From the NCBI GenBank assembly GCA_964195155.1, contig CAXMOP010000021.1, forward strand, positions 8,252 through 72,251: DNA of 64,000 bases, written 5' to 3'. Source of the DNA: JACZST01 sp964195155 (GTDB lineage Bacteria > Actinomycetota > Acidimicrobiia > Spongiisociales > UBA5794). Below the pieces are notes generated by a model, which ran no database searches, was not told where the DNA came from, and saw only the letters and a program-made list of their open reading frames with translations. Both the position numbers and the translations under genes were made by a program. This document shows, piece by piece, positions 25,376 through 34,107 of this stretch (position 1 is its first letter; every line of letters starts with the position of its first letter).

Positions 25376-27683
25376 ACTTTTCCAGCGCCAGCTCCAAGAC
25401 TTGCGTGATGTCGTCCGACGGATGGAACTGCATGGCCTCACGGATCGAGTCCGGCAACTCGTCGAGATCATCGGCGTTGCGGACGGGGAGGATCACCTCA
25501 TCGAGGCCGGCCCGGTGCGCGGCAAGCACCTTCTGCTTGACCCCTCCGATCGGCAGCACCCTTCCCTGCAGGGTCAGCTCCCCGGTCATCCCGACCGTGT
25601 CCCTGACCTTCCTGCCCGTGAACAGGCTGACCAGGGCCGTCGTCATCGTGATACCGGCAGAAGGCCCGTCCTTCGGGATTGCCCCCGCAGGCACATGGAG
25701 GTGAATCGCCTGGTCGAGCTGATCGGCATCGATGCCGAGCTCGGCTGCGTTGGAACGGACGTACGACAAGGCGATCTCGGCGGATTCCTTCATCACGTCT
25801 CCGAGCTGGCCGGTCACGGTGAGCTCGAGATTGCCCGGCATCGCTGATGCCTCGACGAACAGCACGTCACCACCGGCACCGGTGACGGCGAGTCCGGTTG
25901 CTACGCCTGGCACCCGGGTGCGATCTCCCGCCTCGTCCCGGAACACGGTCGGCTTGCCGAGCAGGTCGACCAGTTCGGTCTCCGTGACGTCGACGGTGAC
26001 GGTGTCGTCGGTGGCGATCTTCATCGCGCTCTTCCTCGCCAGCTTCCCCAGGGTGCGCTCGAGCCCGCGTACTCCGGCTTCCCGGGTGTAGCTCTCGATG
26101 ATCGTGGCCAGCGCCTCGTCGGACACGGTGACCTCGTCGGATTCGAGCCCGACGCCGCGTAGCTGCCTCGGGAGCAGGTGGTCGCGGGCAATGTCGACCT
26201 TCTCCTGGTCGGTATATCCGTCCAAGCGGATCACCTCGGTACGGTCGAGGAGCGGTCCGGGGATCGACTCGATCACATTCGCCGTGCCGATGAACAGCAC
26301 GTCAGAGAGGTCGAGATCGAACTCCAGATAGTGATCGCGGAAGGTGTGGTTCTGTGCAGGATCGAGCACCTCGAGCAGCGCCGAGGACGGATCTCCCCGC
26401 CAGTCGGCCCCAACCTTGTCCATCTCGTCGAGGAGAAACACCGGGTTCATCGAACCGGCATCGGCAAGGGCTCGCGCAATTCGGCCCGGCCGCGCCCCGA
26501 CATAGGTGCGGCGGTGACCGCGTACCTCGGCCTCATCGCGAATGCCGCCGAGGCTGACCCTGACGAACTCGCGGCCGAGCGCGTGCGCCACCGACTCCCC
26601 AAGGGAAGTCTTTCCCACCCCGGGAGGGCCCACCAAGAGCAGGATGGCGCCGCCTCCGCGCCGGTCGTCGGTGGAGTCTTCAACGCCGCGCTCCTTGCGC
26701 AGCTTTCGCACCGCGAGGTGTTCCACGATGCGCTCCTTGACGTCGCTCAACCCCGTGTGATCGGCGTCGAGGACGTCCCTGGCCTCGCCGAGGTCGAGGT
26801 GGTCGGTGGTGTGGACACCCCACGGCAGCTCGAAAACGGTGTCGAGCCAGGTACGCACCCAGCCCACCTCAGGGCTCTGGTCGTTCATCCGCTCCAGCCG
26901 ATCGATCTCGCGTTCGACCGCCTCGGCGACGGTCTCGGGGAGGTCGGTTTCGGTGAGCTTCTGGCGGTATTCACCGACGACGGATTCGGACTCCTCGCCG
27001 AGCTCCTTGCGCAGCGACTCCATTTGCTGTCGGATGATGAACTCGCGCTGGGTCTTGTCGATGCGCTCGGTAGCGTCTTCGCGGACACGGCGGCGCAATT
27101 CGATGTCGGCAAGGACGGCGTTCATCATGTCGAGCGCCAGCGTGATCCGTTCGTGGACGTCGGTCGTCTCCAGGACCTTGACCTTCTCGGCGGTGCTCAG
27201 GTCCGGAGAATGGACGAGGAGGTCCGCGAGCTGACCGGGGTCATCGGATGCGAGGATTCGGTCGGCAATCCCGGCGATGCCGCGATGGTCGAGGATCTCG
27301 CTGACGACGGTGCGGAATTCTTCGGCAAGTGCCAGCGTTTCGTCGCTGTGCTCGAGGGGCTCGTCGACCGGCATCGCCTCCACCCAGAGCACCTCTCCGC
27401 TGCTTGGCTGGCCGGCGCCGATACGGGCGCGTGAGACCCCCGAGATCAGCGCGGTCGTGCCCTCTCCGGTGGACACCTCTTGGATCTCGGCGATCGTGCC
27501 GACGCTGGCATACTCGCCGTTGACCTGGGGGACGAGCAGTAAGCGACCGTTGCTGTTCTCGGCGGCCGCGATGGCCTGCTTGGCTTCGTCGGATTCGATG
27601 GTGACCGTGACCACCATATGTGGGAACACGACCCCGCTGCGGAGGGGAAGGACGGGCAGTGTTGTTGTTGTGAGGTCCGCCAT
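25371..27683 (-). CDS. lon: ATP-dependent protease Lon
   Basis: The protein has 770 aa with the LonA domain order: a substrate-binding LAN domain (residues 1-~200, LPVLPLRSGVVFPHMVV), a coiled coil, an AAA+ module with Walker A GPPGVGKTS and Walker B VFLLDEMDK, and the protease with KDGPSAGITM (catalytic Ser) and the Lys in GRVLPIGGVKQKVLAAHRAG. It degrades damaged and regulatory proteins in the cytoplasm. The ATG at 27683 (AAAGGA upstream) is preferred to one eight codons earlier that would read into repeat S4. Heptad hairpins sit at both ends of the gene. Confidence 0.96.
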   Translation of the reverse strand: MADLTTTTLPVLPLRSGVVFPHMVVTVTIESDEAKQAIAAAENSNGRLLLVPQVNGEYASVGTIAEIQEVSTGEGTTALISGVSRARIGAGQPSSGEVLWVEAMPVDEPLEHSDETLALAEEFRTVVSEILDHRGIAGIADRILASDDPGQLADLLVHSPDLSTAEKVKVLETTDVHERITLALDMMNAVLADIELRRRVREDATERIDKTQREFIIRQQMESLRKELGEESESVVGEYRQKLTETDLPETVAEAVEREIDRLERMNDQSPEVGWVRTWLDTVFELPWGVHTTDHLDLGEARDVLDADHTGLSDVKERIVEHLAVRKLRKERGVEDSTDDRRGGGAILLLVGPPGVGKTSLGESVAHALGREFVRVSLGGIRDEAEVRGHRRTYVGARPGRIARALADAGSMNPVFLLDEMDKVGADWRGDPSSALLEVLDPAQNHTFRDHYLEFDLDLSDVLFIGTANVIESIPGPLLDRTEVIRLDGYTDQEKVDIARDHLLPRQLRGVGLESDEVTVSDEALATIIESYTREAGVRGLERTLGKLARKSAMKIATDDTVTVDVTETELVDLLGKPTVFRDEAGDRTRVPGVATGLAVTGAGGDVLFVEASAMPGNLELTVTGQLGDVMKESAEIALSYVRSNAAELGIDADQLDQAIHLHVPAGAIPKDGPSAGITMTTALVSLFTGRKVRDTVGMTGELTLQGRVLPIGGVKQKVLAAHRAGLDEVILPVRNADDLDELPDSIREAMQFHPSDDITQVLELALEKS

Positions 27684-27700
27684 GTGGCGTGTCCTTTCTT

Positions 27701-27773
27701 GAGTCACGAGTCACGAGTCGCGAGTCGCGAGCCAATCCCGCAATTCTCGCGACTCGCGACTGGCGACTCGCGT
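27701..27773. repeat. S4: heptad-repeat hairpin upstream of lon
   Basis: The left arm has four GAGTCAC/GAGTCGC units and the right arm three to four GCGACTC/GCGACTG units, with about 15 nt between them. It lies in the lon leader or promoter region, within the 249-bp divergent gap to rmuC. Confidence 0.75.
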
Positions 27774-27932
27774 CTTCTCTTTGGGTTGACTTGAACCGTA
27801 GGGCGAAATTCGGTATTCCCTGACGGTCCTGGGGCGTCGTCGGGATCGGTCCGAAACTCTTGCGGAGCAACGGTTCTGGAATTCTGTCACACCCGGCCGG
27901 CACGATGTACCCATGAGGAAAGGAGAGCAGCG

Positions 27933-28907
27933 ATGATGGTGGTGTTGCTGACGACGATTGTGTTGTTGACGGGGGCGGTGGCCGCGCTCGGCGTGGTGGT
28001 GCTCCGACAGCGGGAGGCCGAGGTTGCGTTGCCCGATGGGCTCAACGCCGATGTGCTGGAGCGTATCGCTCGGATGGAGGGTTCTCTCGATGGCCGGCTT
28101 CGGTCGCTCGACGGACGAGTCGATGGTGTGACCTCGATGTTCGCCAGCGCCCAGGGAAGGGGCGGCTGGGGTGAATTGTCGTTGCGTCAGGCCCTCGAGC
28201 ATGCGGGATTGGTTGAGGACCGTGACTTCGCGTTGAACAAGGCGGCGGGCCATGATGCGAATCGACCGGACGCAGTGATCAAGCTCCCCGATGGCCGTTT
28301 CCTGATCATCGATGCCAAGTTCCCCGTTGCCCGTTTCGCCGCTGCGTGTCGCACCGACGACGCGACGGAGCGGGCCCGGCTGATGGCTGAGCACGCTCGG
28401 GCGTTGACCGCAATGGCCAAGGATCTGAAGGCTCGCGGCTATCACGCCGCGGCGGCCGGCGGGTATGTCGTAATGTACCTGCCCGACGAGGGGCTGTATG
28501 TCGAAGCAATGCGAGCCCGACCCCAGCTTTGGGACGAGGTTCTCGGCGAACAGGTGCTGCTCGCCGGCCCCGCGACGTTGCTGGCGCTGCTCGGCGTCAC
28601 CGCGCAGGTCATCAACGAGTACCGCGCCGTGGAAGCGGCACGCCAGATCGTTGCCGACACCAAGGAGCTCCAAACGCGTCTCGCCCGGTTCGCCAAACAT
28701 CTCGGCGACGTTGGCAAGAAGCTCAACACCGCGGTCAACGGCTACAACTCGGCGGTCGGGTCGTGGGAGAGCCGGTTGGTACCGCAAGTCAGCAAGGTCG
28801 CCGGATACGGCACCGGCGGACCCGAGGTGCCCTCGGCGGCTGCCGTGGAAACACCGGTCCGTGAGATGACGAATGACGAAGAATCCCATCTCACCGTGGT
28901 GGGCTGA
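27933..28907 (+). CDS. rmuC: RmuC-family DNA recombination protein
   Basis: The protein has 324 aa. An N-terminal membrane segment (residues 1-24) is followed by a short coiled region and then the RmuC nuclease-like core: GRGGWGELSLRQALEHAGL, DAVIKLPDGRFLIIDAKFPV and YLPDEGLYVEAM. RmuC limits inversions at inverted repeats in E. coli and has a restriction-endonuclease-like fold. It is shorter in the coiled-coil part than E. coli RmuC. AAAGGAG lies before the ATG. The window around it is unusually rich in inverted repeats. Confidence 0.9.
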   Translation: MMVVLLTTIVLLTGAVAALGVVVLRQREAEVALPDGLNADVLERIARMEGSLDGRLRSLDGRVDGVTSMFASAQGRGGWGELSLRQALEHAGLVEDRDFALNKAAGHDANRPDAVIKLPDGRFLIIDAKFPVARFAAACRTDDATERARLMAEHARALTAMAKDLKARGYHAAAAGGYVVMYLPDEGLYVEAMRARPQLWDEVLGEQVLLAGPATLLALLGVTAQVINEYRAVEAARQIVADTKELQTRLARFAKHLGDVGKKLNTAVNGYNSAVGSWESRLVPQVSKVAGYGTGGPEVPSAAAVETPVREMTNDEESHLTVVG

Positions 28908-29354
28908 CCGAATCTCTGCGGTTACATGTCATGTCTTTGCGACGGTGCGACACCGCGTCTCGTCGAGGGTGGGGTATTCGTTTTTCCCCCCTGTTTCCCC
29001 CCTGAGGTGAACGGTCGCGCTGGGGTGCGACACTTGCCTCGGCGGCGCGGTTTCTTTGCCTCCCCCTCAGGGGGAGGTGCCGAGCGCCAGCGAGGCTGAG
29101 GGGGTCAAGGCGTTGTCGCGACCACGGTTTGACCCCCCTCCCCGCCTGCGGCGGGACTCCCCCCTGGGGGGGAGCAACGAGAACGCCGCGGCGGTGAGCC
29201 CAACGATCGTCGTACTGTCGCGAAACACGACACCCTTAGGGGAGGCAAAGAAGTCGCCTCACAAGCGACGGGAGGAAACGGGCGGGGAGGGGGCTTAGCG
29301 CTGTCACCACAAGGCGTGGTAGCGCCCTACGGCTGCGTGATCGTTGGGCCGGAT
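28908..29354. repeat. B1: GC-rich multi-hairpin unit and flanks (447-bp gene-free gap)
   Basis: At 29058-29180 a family-B unit is present: the palindrome CCTCCCCCTCAGGGGGAGG, then GTGCCGAGCG, an inverted pair GGGGGTCAAGGCG / GTTTGACCCCC, and CCGCC / GGCGG with CTCCCCCC / GGGGGGAG. Before it, GGTGCGACAC occurs twice (near 28946 and 29024). After it lies a partial B unit (GGGGAGGCAAAGAAGTCGCCTC). No gene seen. Confidence 0.7.
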
Positions 29355-30176
29355 TTACGCGATCCGGTCCTCGAGATCGTGCGGTGTCCAGCACTTCGTG
29401 CCGCCCGAAGCGACGGCGGCCGGCTTCTCGGCTTTGACGATCGCCGAGTGCATGCCTTCGGCCACCCGATGAGTCGGGGTGATGCTCACGTCGGCGAAGC
29501 CCGCCGCAGCCAGACCTTTCTCATACTCGGAGAAGGAAAGCGCACCAGCGATGCAGCCGACCCAGCTCCCCCGCTCCAAGCGCTGATCTGTTGTGAGGTG
29601 GTCCTCGGCAACGACGTCGCTGATCCCGATTCGGCCGCCCGGCCGCAACACGCGGAAGATCTCGGCGAACACCGCGGGCTTGTTCGCGGACAAGTTGATC
29701 ACGCAGTTCGAGATGACCACGTCGACGGCGTCGGGTCCGAGTGGAATATCCTCGATGTACCCCCTGAGAAACTCAACGTTCCTAGCGCCGGCCTCGTCGG
29801 CGTGGCTGCGGGCAAGATCGAGCATCTCGTCGGTCATGTCCAGGCCGTATGCAAAGCCGGTCGGGCCCACTCGCCGTGCCGATAGCAGGACATCAATGCC
29901 GGCACCCGAGCCAAGGTCGAGCACCGTCTCGCCCTCGACCAGAGCGGCAACCGCGGTCGGGTCGCCGCAGCCAAGGCTTGCCGCCCTGGCACCTTCCGGC
30001 ACGGCGACGATGTCCCCGGATCGATACAGCGCCGAGCCGAAGTCGGCGTCGGTCGCTGGTGAACAGCAGCCGGGCTCGCAGCAAGACGCCGCGATTGCTG
30101 CTGCGGCGTAGCGCTCTCGGACGCGTTCGCGCACACGGTCGGTTATCGGTGGGTTCTCCGGCATCGACGTATTCAT
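29355..30176 (-). CDS. arsM: arsenite S-adenosylmethionine methyltransferase
   Basis: The protein has 273 aa from the ATG at 30176. It has a Rossmann methyltransferase core (VLDLGSGAGIDVLLSARRVG, YGLDMTDEML). It also has the ArsM cysteines: an N-terminal SCCEPGCC cluster, SNCVINLS and GCIAGA. It ends with a conserved ArsM-type tail. It methylates As(III) with S-adenosylmethionine in the cytoplasm. It is divergent from arsR, from which a 77-bp regulatory gap separates it. Confidence 0.92.
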   Translation of the reverse strand: MNTSMPENPPITDRVRERVRERYAAAAIAASCCEPGCCSPATDADFGSALYRSGDIVAVPEGARAASLGCGDPTAVAALVEGETVLDLGSGAGIDVLLSARRVGPTGFAYGLDMTDEMLDLARSHADEAGARNVEFLRGYIEDIPLGPDAVDVVISNCVINLSANKPAVFAEIFRVLRPGGRIGISDVVAEDHLTTDQRLERGSWVGCIAGALSFSEYEKGLAAAGFADVSITPTHRVAEGMHSAIVKAEKPAAVASGGTKCWTPHDLEDRIA

Positions 30177-30181
30177 CGCCA

Positions 30182-30223
30182 TCAATACGATACTACCAAT
30201 ACCCATCGATGACTGTCAATACG
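30182..30223. promoter_or_regulatory. divergent arsM/arsR operator region
   Basis: TCAATACG occurs at 30182 and 30216 and CCAATAC at 30197 in the gap between the two divergent starts. The repeated CAATAC half-sites are likely ArsR binding sites controlling both genes. Confidence 0.5.
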
Positions 30224-30253
30224 TTGCCCAGAATCACTGGTAGCCTGCGGTAT

Positions 30254-30583
30254 ATGGAGATCAAGGTCATTGAAGCCTGTTGCGATCCGGTGCTGATCGA
30301 GCCGCTGGCTGAGGGAGAGGCCAGCGAGCTCGCTTCCGGATTCAAGGTACTGGCGGACCCGGTCCGGCTCAGGCTGCTCAGCCTGGTCGCCAATGCCCCC
30401 GACGGCGAGCTGTGTGCCTGCGATGTGGTCGACACGATCGGACGCAGCCAGCCAACGGTGAGTCATCACCTGTCGATCCTGGCCGGGGCAGGATTGCTGA
30501 TCCGCGAACAGCGGGGGAAGTGGGCGTACTTCCGCGTCGACCCCGATCGGGTCGCCGTGTTACGGGACGCGCTCGCGATCTGA
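30254..30583 (+). CDS. arsR: ArsR-family metalloregulator
   Basis: This is a 109-aa winged-helix repressor with LADPVRLRLLSLVANAPDGELCACDVV and QPTVSHHLSILAGAGLL. Cys pairs in the N-terminus (EACCDP) and in CAC of helix alpha-3 are the usual As(III) ligands, so it should release DNA when arsenite binds. The start at 30254 is chosen because the protein begins there in the family; the longer frame upstream is the shadow of arsM. Confidence 0.9.
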   Translation: MEIKVIEACCDPVLIEPLAEGEASELASGFKVLADPVRLRLLSLVANAPDGELCACDVVDTIGRSQPTVSHHLSILAGAGLLIREQRGKWAYFRVDPDRVAVLRDALAI

Positions 30584-30596
30584 GCGCGGCCGCCCT

Positions 30597-30712
30597 TAGG
30601 ACGGTGATGAACAATGACGAGTGCTAGGGGCCGCCGCTTGCTCGGATGATCCGGTGACTTGGTTTCTCCCGACAGCAGCGGCCCGCTGGTGGATTGCTCA
30701 CCACCCTCCTAC
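30597..30712. repeat. A2: MITE-like element
   Basis: Same order as A1 (TAGGACGGTGATGAACAATG to GGATTGCTCACCACCCTCCTA), with more divergent ends. It begins 14 bp after the arsR stop. Confidence 0.75.
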
Positions 30713-30769
30713 GCGATTCTCATCGGCGTCGCAGCCGTTTCCGCTGCCGCCGCCATATGCTCGGCCGCC

Positions 30770-31696
30770 ATGACACGCGCAGGAACGATCATTGCGGTCG
30801 GAGCACTGGTGCTCGCCGCCTGCGGGGGCGACAGCATCGCGGCGACCGTCAACGACACCGAAATCACCACCGCCGACGTCGAAGGCTTACTCATCGAGAT
30901 CTCCGACTTCGACCGTACGCCGCAACAGTTCGCCACCTTCCTCGGGCTGACCATTCAGTGGGAGGCCATTGACCAACGCGTCACCGATGAACTCGGGTTC
31001 GAACCCTCGGAGGAAGAGATCGACGCCGAGATCCGCAGGCTGGTCATCGACGCAGGCTTCCTCGACATACCGTCGTTTCTCGCCCAGCAGAACATCTCGG
31101 AGGCTGCGCTGCATCGCCTGGCGAGTCAGATCGCCATCGAGCAGCACCTCCACGAGTTGTTGGGTCCTGACGTAGAGGCACCGGGCGACCAAGAAGTTCA
31201 ACAGGAGCTCGACGAGAGCCCCGAGCGCTGGGTCGAGGAAGTATGTGCGTCCCACATCCTGGTGGCCACCCTTGAAGAAGCCGAGGCCGCGCTGGTTCGC
31301 CTCGACGCCGGAGAGGATTTTGGCGACCTCGCTTCAGAGCTGTCGATCGACACCTCGAATGCGGAAAGTGGCGGCTCGCTCGGCTGCGCGGACCCAATCG
31401 GTTACGTGCCGGAGTTCGCCCTGGTGACGGCGACGGAACCGATCGGCGAAGTGGCCGGTCCGGTGGAGACCCAGTTCGGAGCTCACCTCATCCTGATTGA
31501 GTCGCGCCAGTCCACGCCATTCGAAGAGATCCGCGACGCCCTCAAAGAGCTGCGCACGGTCGATGCGGTTTCCGATTGGCTGACCGAAGCCGTGAAGATG
31601 GCAGCGGTGACGGTCGACGAGTCCCGCGGCACCTGGGTCATCGAGCCCGAGCCCCATGTGCAGCCTCCGCCTGAGCTCCGCGAGGACGAACAGTGA
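30770..31696 (+). CDS. PpiC/SurA-type peptidyl-prolyl isomerase lipoprotein
   Basis: The protein has 308 aa. A lipoprotein signal ends in LAAC. A SurA-N-like helical chaperone region (residues 25-150, VNDTEITTADVEGLLIEI) is followed by a parvulin domain (CASHILVATLEEAEAALVRL, DFGDLASELSIDTSNAESGGSLGC, FGAHLILIESR). It should be anchored outside the membrane and help exported proteins fold, like PrsA. The ATG at 30770 is preferred. The last codons and the TGA (31694-31696) are part of element A3, so the C-terminus was set by the repeat. Confidence 0.88.
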   Translation: MTRAGTIIAVGALVLAACGGDSIAATVNDTEITTADVEGLLIEISDFDRTPQQFATFLGLTIQWEAIDQRVTDELGFEPSEEEIDAEIRRLVIDAGFLDIPSFLAQQNISEAALHRLASQIAIEQHLHELLGPDVEAPGDQEVQQELDESPERWVEEVCASHILVATLEEAEAALVRLDAGEDFGDLASELSIDTSNAESGGSLGCADPIGYVPEFALVTATEPIGEVAGPVETQFGAHLILIESRQSTPFEEIRDALKELRTVDAVSDWLTEAVKMAAVTVDESRGTWVIEPEPHVQPPPELREDEQ

Positions 31697-31789
31697 CGAG
31701 TGCCACGTCCGCCGCTTGCTCGGATGATCCGGTGCCTCGGTTTCTCCCGACCGCAGCCCCCGCTGCAGGATTGCTCACCCACCCTCCGA
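31683..31789. repeat. A3: MITE-like element overlapping a stop codon
   Basis: The interior (TGACGAGTGCCACGTCCGCC, CGGTTTCTCCCGAC) matches A2 closely. The left end (GACGAACAGTGA) supplies the stop of the PPIase gene. Confidence 0.75.
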
Positions 31790-31827
31790 GCAAGTACTAC
31801 CCGGGGGCGATCGAATAGCCTGGCCGC

Positions 31828-32610
31828 ATGATCGAGGCCTATTTCGATAGGGACGAAGGCGATTGGTTTGTCCCGACCGATTATTCGCGGGGACCCTGGG
31901 TTGATGATGCATGCCATGCAGGACCGCCGACCGGCTTGCTGGCCCGTGCCATGGAGCAGATCGTCACCGACCAGCGAATGACGCGCATCACGGTGGAGCT
32001 CATGCGCCCGATCCCGATGCGGGGCTTCCGGGTGCTGGCATCGATGGTCAAGCTCGGCCGCTCGGCGAGCGTCACCGAGGCCGAATTGTCCGATGACGAC
32101 GGCATCTACGCCCGGGCCCACGGCCTCCATATGCGCGAGCTCGACCATCTTGCGGTGTCGATCGCCGACGACCTTGCACCGGATTTCGAAGCGTCCGAGC
32201 CGGGACCATTCCCGATTCAGCCACCACATGGCCTTGCGGCGTTCAACGACTCGGTGGAGTGTCGCTACGACCCGTCCACCAGGCCGGGGGGCGGGCCGTC
32301 GACGATGTGGATGAGGACCAAGGTCCCTTTGCTGCAGGGTGAGAAACCAAGCCCGTTTCAGGCCATCTGCCCGCTGGCCGATTGTCTGAACGGCATTTCC
32401 TACAACGATCCGATCGAAGAGGTGTGGTTCGTCAACGCCGATCTCACGTTGTCGCTGCACCGCGATCCAACGGGTGAATGGTTCTGCGCACAAGCCGTGT
32501 CGCTGTGGGAGCCCTCCGGAATCGGCCTCGCCCACGCCGCGCTCTTCGACACCGAGGGTTCGGTTGGCAGGGCGACTCAGAATCTTCTCTTGAGCGCGAT
32601 CGACGGCTAG
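31828..32610 (+). CDS. acyl-CoA thioesterase-like double-hotdog protein
   Basis: The protein has 260 aa. The N-terminal hotdog (HAGPPTGLLARAMEQ, ITVELMRPIPM) and the C-terminal hotdog (FVNADLTLSLHRDPTGEWFC, GIGLAHAALFDTEG) match the TesB-like thioesterase family common in actinobacteria. The Asp in CPLADCLNG is consistent with the active-site region. It would hydrolyse acyl-CoA thioesters; chain-length preference is unknown. It stands alone behind element A3. Confidence 0.85.
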   Translation: MIEAYFDRDEGDWFVPTDYSRGPWVDDACHAGPPTGLLARAMEQIVTDQRMTRITVELMRPIPMRGFRVLASMVKLGRSASVTEAELSDDDGIYARAHGLHMRELDHLAVSIADDLAPDFEASEPGPFPIQPPHGLAAFNDSVECRYDPSTRPGGGPSTMWMRTKVPLLQGEKPSPFQAICPLADCLNGISYNDPIEEVWFVNADLTLSLHRDPTGEWFCAQAVSLWEPSGIGLAHAALFDTEGSVGRATQNLLLSAIDG

Positions 32611-32814
32611 GACTGCCCGCGGCAAACCGTCGGCGTCGACAGACATGACGACGAGACTCGAACCGATCCGAGCGGATGGCAAGTGGCCGGGGTAGTCGAC
32701 CATAGGATCACCGAGTGGCCGGTCGTCGTCGACCAGACCTTCTCAGAGGGAGCGCGGGAGGCAATGGGTCTTCCGTCGGACTAGATCGACTCACACGGTG
32801 CATCGCAGCGCGAG

Positions 32815-33627
32815 TTACAGCGGGATCTTCATTCCCTCGGTGCCGCCGGTCACGTGCGGGAAATGCTCGGCTGCGGCAGCGACGATGACGTCGATGTCGT
32901 CGTCGGTGTGGTCCGGGTCGTGGCTGGTGAGCACCAGTTCCGCAACTTCGGCGTTCTTGGCGGCTTGGACCGCGTGCTCCCAGGTGCTGTGGCCCCAGCC
33001 CACGCGGACCGGGTATTCGGCGGGCAGATACTGGGCGTCGTGGATGAGTACGTCGGCCCCCCTGGCGAATTCGGCGAGTCTCTGATCGGCCTCAGGCTCG
33101 CTCTCGTGATCGGTCGCGACCACGATGCTCCGCGTCGGGCCGTCAATCCGAAAACCGGTGATCCCCTGGGGATGGTTGAGTGCCACAGAAGTGATCGACA
33201 CTTGGCCGAATTCGATTGGTTCCGAAAAGTCGCGGAACGAGATGGTTGCAGGCGAATCGACGAGCGCCGCTGGGAACCATGGCTGGGTCAAGACGCCAGC
33301 CAGGGTGGACCGTACATCGCCGACCGGCGTGTCGTGGCCGTGAAGGGTGAAGTTGTTTCCCGGCATCCAGACCGGGGAGAAGACGGGGATGCCTTGGATG
33401 TGGTCCCAGTGGTAGTGGGTCAGGAGCATGGTGAACTGGTGATCGTGATCCCGGCTCAGGCTGTGCTCGACATCGCGCAATCCGGTGCCGGCATCGATCA
33501 GCACACGGTGCCGAGGGTCTTGTGCGATCTCGAAGCACGTCGTGTTGCCACCGTACTTTGCGTACTCGACGCCCGATACGGCCATCGATCCGCGCCCACC
33601 GTGGATGATGAATTGAGGTTCGGTCAC
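32815..33627 (-). CDS. MBL-fold metallohydrolase
   Basis: The protein has 270 aa. The metal motif THYHWDHIQG (HxHxDH) is at about residue 70-80, and further ligands are visible in ATDHE and TSHDPDH. The sequence resembles the phosphodiesterase-like branch of the metallo-beta-lactamase fold. It starts at a GTG 6 bp after the cNMP-binding gene and is surely in its operon. Together with that partner, a cyclic-nucleotide phosphodiesterase role is a fair guess but not shown by the sequence. Confidence 0.85.
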   Translation of the reverse strand: MTEPQFIIHGGRGSMAVSGVEYAKYGGNTTCFEIAQDPRHRVLIDAGTGLRDVEHSLSRDHDHQFTMLLTHYHWDHIQGIPVFSPVWMPGNNFTLHGHDTPVGDVRSTLAGVLTQPWFPAALVDSPATISFRDFSEPIEFGQVSITSVALNHPQGITGFRIDGPTRSIVVATDHESEPEADQRLAEFARGADVLIHDAQYLPAEYPVRVGWGHSTWEHAVQAAKNAEVAELVLTSHDPDHTDDDIDVIVAAAAEHFPHVTGGTEGMKIPL

Positions 33628-33633
33628 TGGCTC

Positions 33634-34050
33634 TTACTCGCTGGTTGACTGGGTCTCCGTCAGACGGCGAGCAAGCTCGGCCATCACCTGGACGGCGATG
33701 TCCGGCTTGGAGTTGAGGAGTGCTCGAAAGTCCCACTTGGTGAGGCCGAGCACCTCGGTGTCGCTGGTCGCGGTGACGGTCGCGGTGCGAGCGGTGTCGT
33801 CGCTGAGGAGCGCAATCTCGCCGAAATAGTCACCGGGGCCGTAGGTGGCGACGACGCTGCCGTCTCTGCTCACTTCTGCGGTGCCGGAGCCGAGCACGTA
33901 GAAGCCGACAGACCGATGGTCACCTTCCGCGATGATCGTGTCGCCGGTTTCGAAGGTGAGATCGCGTGCGGTGTCTGCGATTGCATTCAGCTGTTTCTTA
34001 TTGAGGCCACTGAACAGCGGGGCGACCTTCAGCATCTCGACTTTGTCCAT
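33634..34050 (-). CDS. stand-alone cyclic-nucleotide-binding domain protein
   Basis: The protein has 138 aa, a single cNMP-binding beta-roll with the phosphate-binding cassette GDYFGEIALLSDDTARTATVTA (Gly-Glu and Arg of the cassette present; residues about 83-103). There is no DNA-binding or kinase domain. The ATG at 34050 with AGGAG 5 bp upstream is the start. It may bind cAMP from the class III cyclase encoded at 19.7 kb and regulate its neighbour in the operon. Confidence 0.88.
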   Translation of the reverse strand: MDKVEMLKVAPLFSGLNKKQLNAIADTARDLTFETGDTIIAEGDHRSVGFYVLGSGTAEVSRDGSVVATYGPGDYFGEIALLSDDTARTATVTATSDTEVLGLTKWDFRALLNSKPDIAVQVMAELARRLTETQSTSE

Positions 34051-34107
34051 CGTCACTCCTTCGTTCGCGGGAACAATACCTGATGGCTCCTGCTCATGAC
34101 TCCCCGC

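Noticed and set aside
27684..27735. HspR-type HAIR operator upstream of lon (CTTGAGT half-site)
   Set aside because: The second half ACTCAAG at the right spacing is missing; the half-site is explained by the heptad repeat S4.
29849..30253. Upstream extension of arsR
   Set aside because: This frame is the complement of arsM; the ArsR family starts at 30254.
32640..32784. Short ORFs behind the thioesterase gene (ATG at 32644 and an open frame ending in TAG near 32784)
   Set aside because: The pieces are 16 and about 30 codons in different frames with no recognisable motif; possibly a relic, but not supportable as a gene.
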